Positions 62,962-64,000 of a DNA stretch of 64,000 nt are shown here, in pieces. A model generated the notes under the pieces. That model was not told the origin of the DNA. It saw only the letters and a list, made by a program, of their open reading frames with translations, and made no database searches. This DNA is from GH45 sp046704385 (lineage in GTDB: Bacteria; Bacteroidota; Bacteroidia; Bacteroidales; SZUA-534). Position numbers and translations under genes: made by a program. The stretch lies in contig JBJKSB010000029.1 in the NCBI GenBank assembly GCA_046704385.1, positions 22,035-86,034 of the forward strand. Reading direction: 5' to 3'. The number at the start of each line of letters is the position of its first letter. The stretch's first letter is position 1.

Positions 62962-63494
62962 AAATAAACATTAATACCTCCACCAAACATATGTGGTGCA
63001 CTATTGGTAACACCCACAGAGGCTTCCATTAAAAAAGCCATGTTATTTCCTAAGGCAACTTCAACACCAATGGGCACCCACAAATTAAGATAGGGACGGT
63101 TCCCAAAATCCAAATCCCCATCAAGCCCCCCATATAAATTTACATTTTTTGCCAGATCATAAGTTCCCAGCAACGTGGCATCAAAACCAAAATCACCCCA
63201 AATATGTGCTCCTGCACTTAACGAAAGGTTTTTCATAAAGCTTACTTCCATGTCGCCACCCAGATAATTAGCACCGCCTAACACACCGGCCTTGGCTGCA
63301 ATGTCAATATCTTTTGTCAAGCCATAGCCAACATGGGCAAACAGCATATAATCAGAACCGGAACGGGCTAAAATCATGGGTTCAACACCCACCGAAAAAG
63401 TTCCTTGTTTCAAAATTTCGGCGGTATTAAAAACCTGGGCTGAAATTTTCTGGCCCAATATAAGGGTTATGATAATAATTGCAAGTTTTTTCAT
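62958..63494 (-). CDS. Small outer-membrane beta-barrel protein
   Basis: This 178-residue protein has a signal peptide (LILGQKISAQ) and a series of glycine-rich amphipathic strands ending GGGINVYF, a typical outer-membrane C-terminus. The start FNTAEILKQGTFSVGVEPMI resembles other small barrels of Bacteroidota. About eight strands fit the length. No catalytic or binding motif was seen. It overlaps the upstream barrel gene by 4 bp tail to tail. Confidence 0.7.
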   Translation of the reverse strand: MKKLAIIIITLILGQKISAQVFNTAEILKQGTFSVGVEPMILARSGSDYMLFAHVGYGLTKDIDIAAKAGVLGGANYLGGDMEVSFMKNLSLSAGAHIWGDFGFDATLLGTYDLAKNVNLYGGLDGDLDFGNRPYLNLWVPIGVEVALGNNMAFLMEASVGVTNSAPHMFGGGINVYF

Positions 63495-63664
63495 TTTTTA
63501 TCTATAGTTTTGAAGGTTATAATTTTCTTTTTCAGCAAATATATCAATAATTGTATTGCACCCAAATTGTTAAAATACGGTAGTAAATTCTTTTAAACCA
63601 AAATAATGAGTTAATTTTGGGCCGAACAAATTTGAAAAAGATATGTTTATTCAATAAAATTAAA

Positions 63665-64000
63665 ATGATGGACGAAAAGGGTAAGGATTTTTTGAAGCAG
63701 TTGGATGAGCTTATCGCTTTGTTTGAAAAGCTAAGACAAAAAGCCACCCAGGAGGGCGTAATTTTAAAAGATGATCCGATGTACAAAAATTTTGAATTAC
63801 TGGCAGGTAATTACAAAATGATAAAAAACACAATCCCTCTTGAACTGATTGAAGAAATGGGGGAACCCATAAAAGTAATGATAACCGAAATGGTTAACCA
63901 GTTGAAAAAAGAATTGGGTGTAAATGAAGTTAAAACAGAACCAACAAAGCCCACTGTTTTAACTTCATTTACACCCAATTCTTTTTTCAACTGGTTAACC
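63665..64000 (+). CDS. Hypothetical protein, 3' end outside window or disrupted
   Basis: From the ATG at 63665 (or 63668) the frame stays open to the window end, 112 codons. Residues 1-90 read like a soluble helical protein (MDEKGKDFLKQLDELIALFE, then VILKDDPMYKNFELLAGNYKMI and ITEMVNQLKKELGVNE) of a small hypothetical family in Bacteroidota. From about residue 97 the frame enters the reverse complement of its own coding sequence, so the visible last part (TSFTPNSFFNWLT) is not a real protein end if the inverted repeat is an artefact. Confidence 0.6.
   Translation, partial: MMDEKGKDFLKQLDELIALFEKLRQKATQEGVILKDDPMYKNFELLAGNYKMIKNTIPLELIEEMGEPIKVMITEMVNQLKKELGVNEVKTEPTKPTVLTSFTPNSFFNWLT
63892..64000. 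repeat. Perfect 47-bp inverted repeat at the window end
   Basis: Bases 63892-63938 are the exact reverse complement of 63954-64000, with a 15-base loop. The left arm is part of the coding sequence of the hypothetical gene. The right arm ends at the last base of the window, so it may go on. Either a true hairpin or a fold-back chimera. Confidence 0.95.

Overview
The window looks like chromosomal DNA of an AT-rich Bacteroidota bacterium, probably class Bacteroidia and close to the Bacteroidales/Marinilabiliales. The grounds are a type IX secretion (T9SS) sorting domain and a PorV2/PorU2 pair, a DUF4492-cydA-cydB cluster, DUF4270 and DUF6155 proteins, many lipoprotein signal peptides, and promoters of the Bacteroides type (-33 TTTG, -7 TAnnTTTG). 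No rRNA, tRNA or CRISPR array was recognised. The assignment rests on gene content only.

Layout. 1-2.7 kb: end of a sugar kinase/nucleotidyltransferase fusion and a Crp/Fnr regulator. 2.7-3.9 kb: a gene-free, repeat-rich stretch with degenerate tandem repeats and a decayed palindromic element. 3.9-19.6 kb: housekeeping and envelope genes: DMT transporter, GH10 xylanase lipoprotein, LytS/LytTR and OmpR-type two-component systems, a kelch lipoprotein interrupted by two ochre codons, a DUF4270/outer-membrane-protein pair, patatin, DUF6155, a queuosine-precursor transporter, an epimerase and a glycosyltransferase. 19.8-23.3 kb: cytochrome bd oxidase (DUF4492, CydA, CydB, and a 33-residue one-helix ORF that may be a CydX-like subunit), with a repeat island between cydA and cydB. 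23.7-29.1 kb: a giant T9SS-exported PKD/LamG protein.

29-51 kb is an accessory, AT-rich island. It mixes a surface-polysaccharide cluster (acyltransferase, flippase, five glycosyltransferases, FkbM methyltransferase, GalE, and a polytopic membrane protein) with two stand-alone ATPases, a decayed HipBA locus and four members of the Schlafen-AlbA_2/HATPase_c_4 family. Three AlbA_2 genes carry 12-bp in-frame repeats in the linker before their C-terminal winged helix. The fourth carries four TGTCAC-type 10-mers at exact 21-bp spacing in the same linker, and three more copies lie over its own promoter. One AlbA_2 gene is broken and holds a 279-bp GIY-YIG cassette bounded by 13-bp inverted repeats, placed precisely in its most conserved motif.

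51-64 kb returns to core-type genes: a SWIM/SNF2 helicase, phosphatidylserine synthase, PorV2-PorU2, a small winged-helix protein and two outer-membrane beta-barrels. The window ends inside a short hypothetical gene that runs into a perfect 47-bp inverted repeat, which may be a fold-back assembly artefact.
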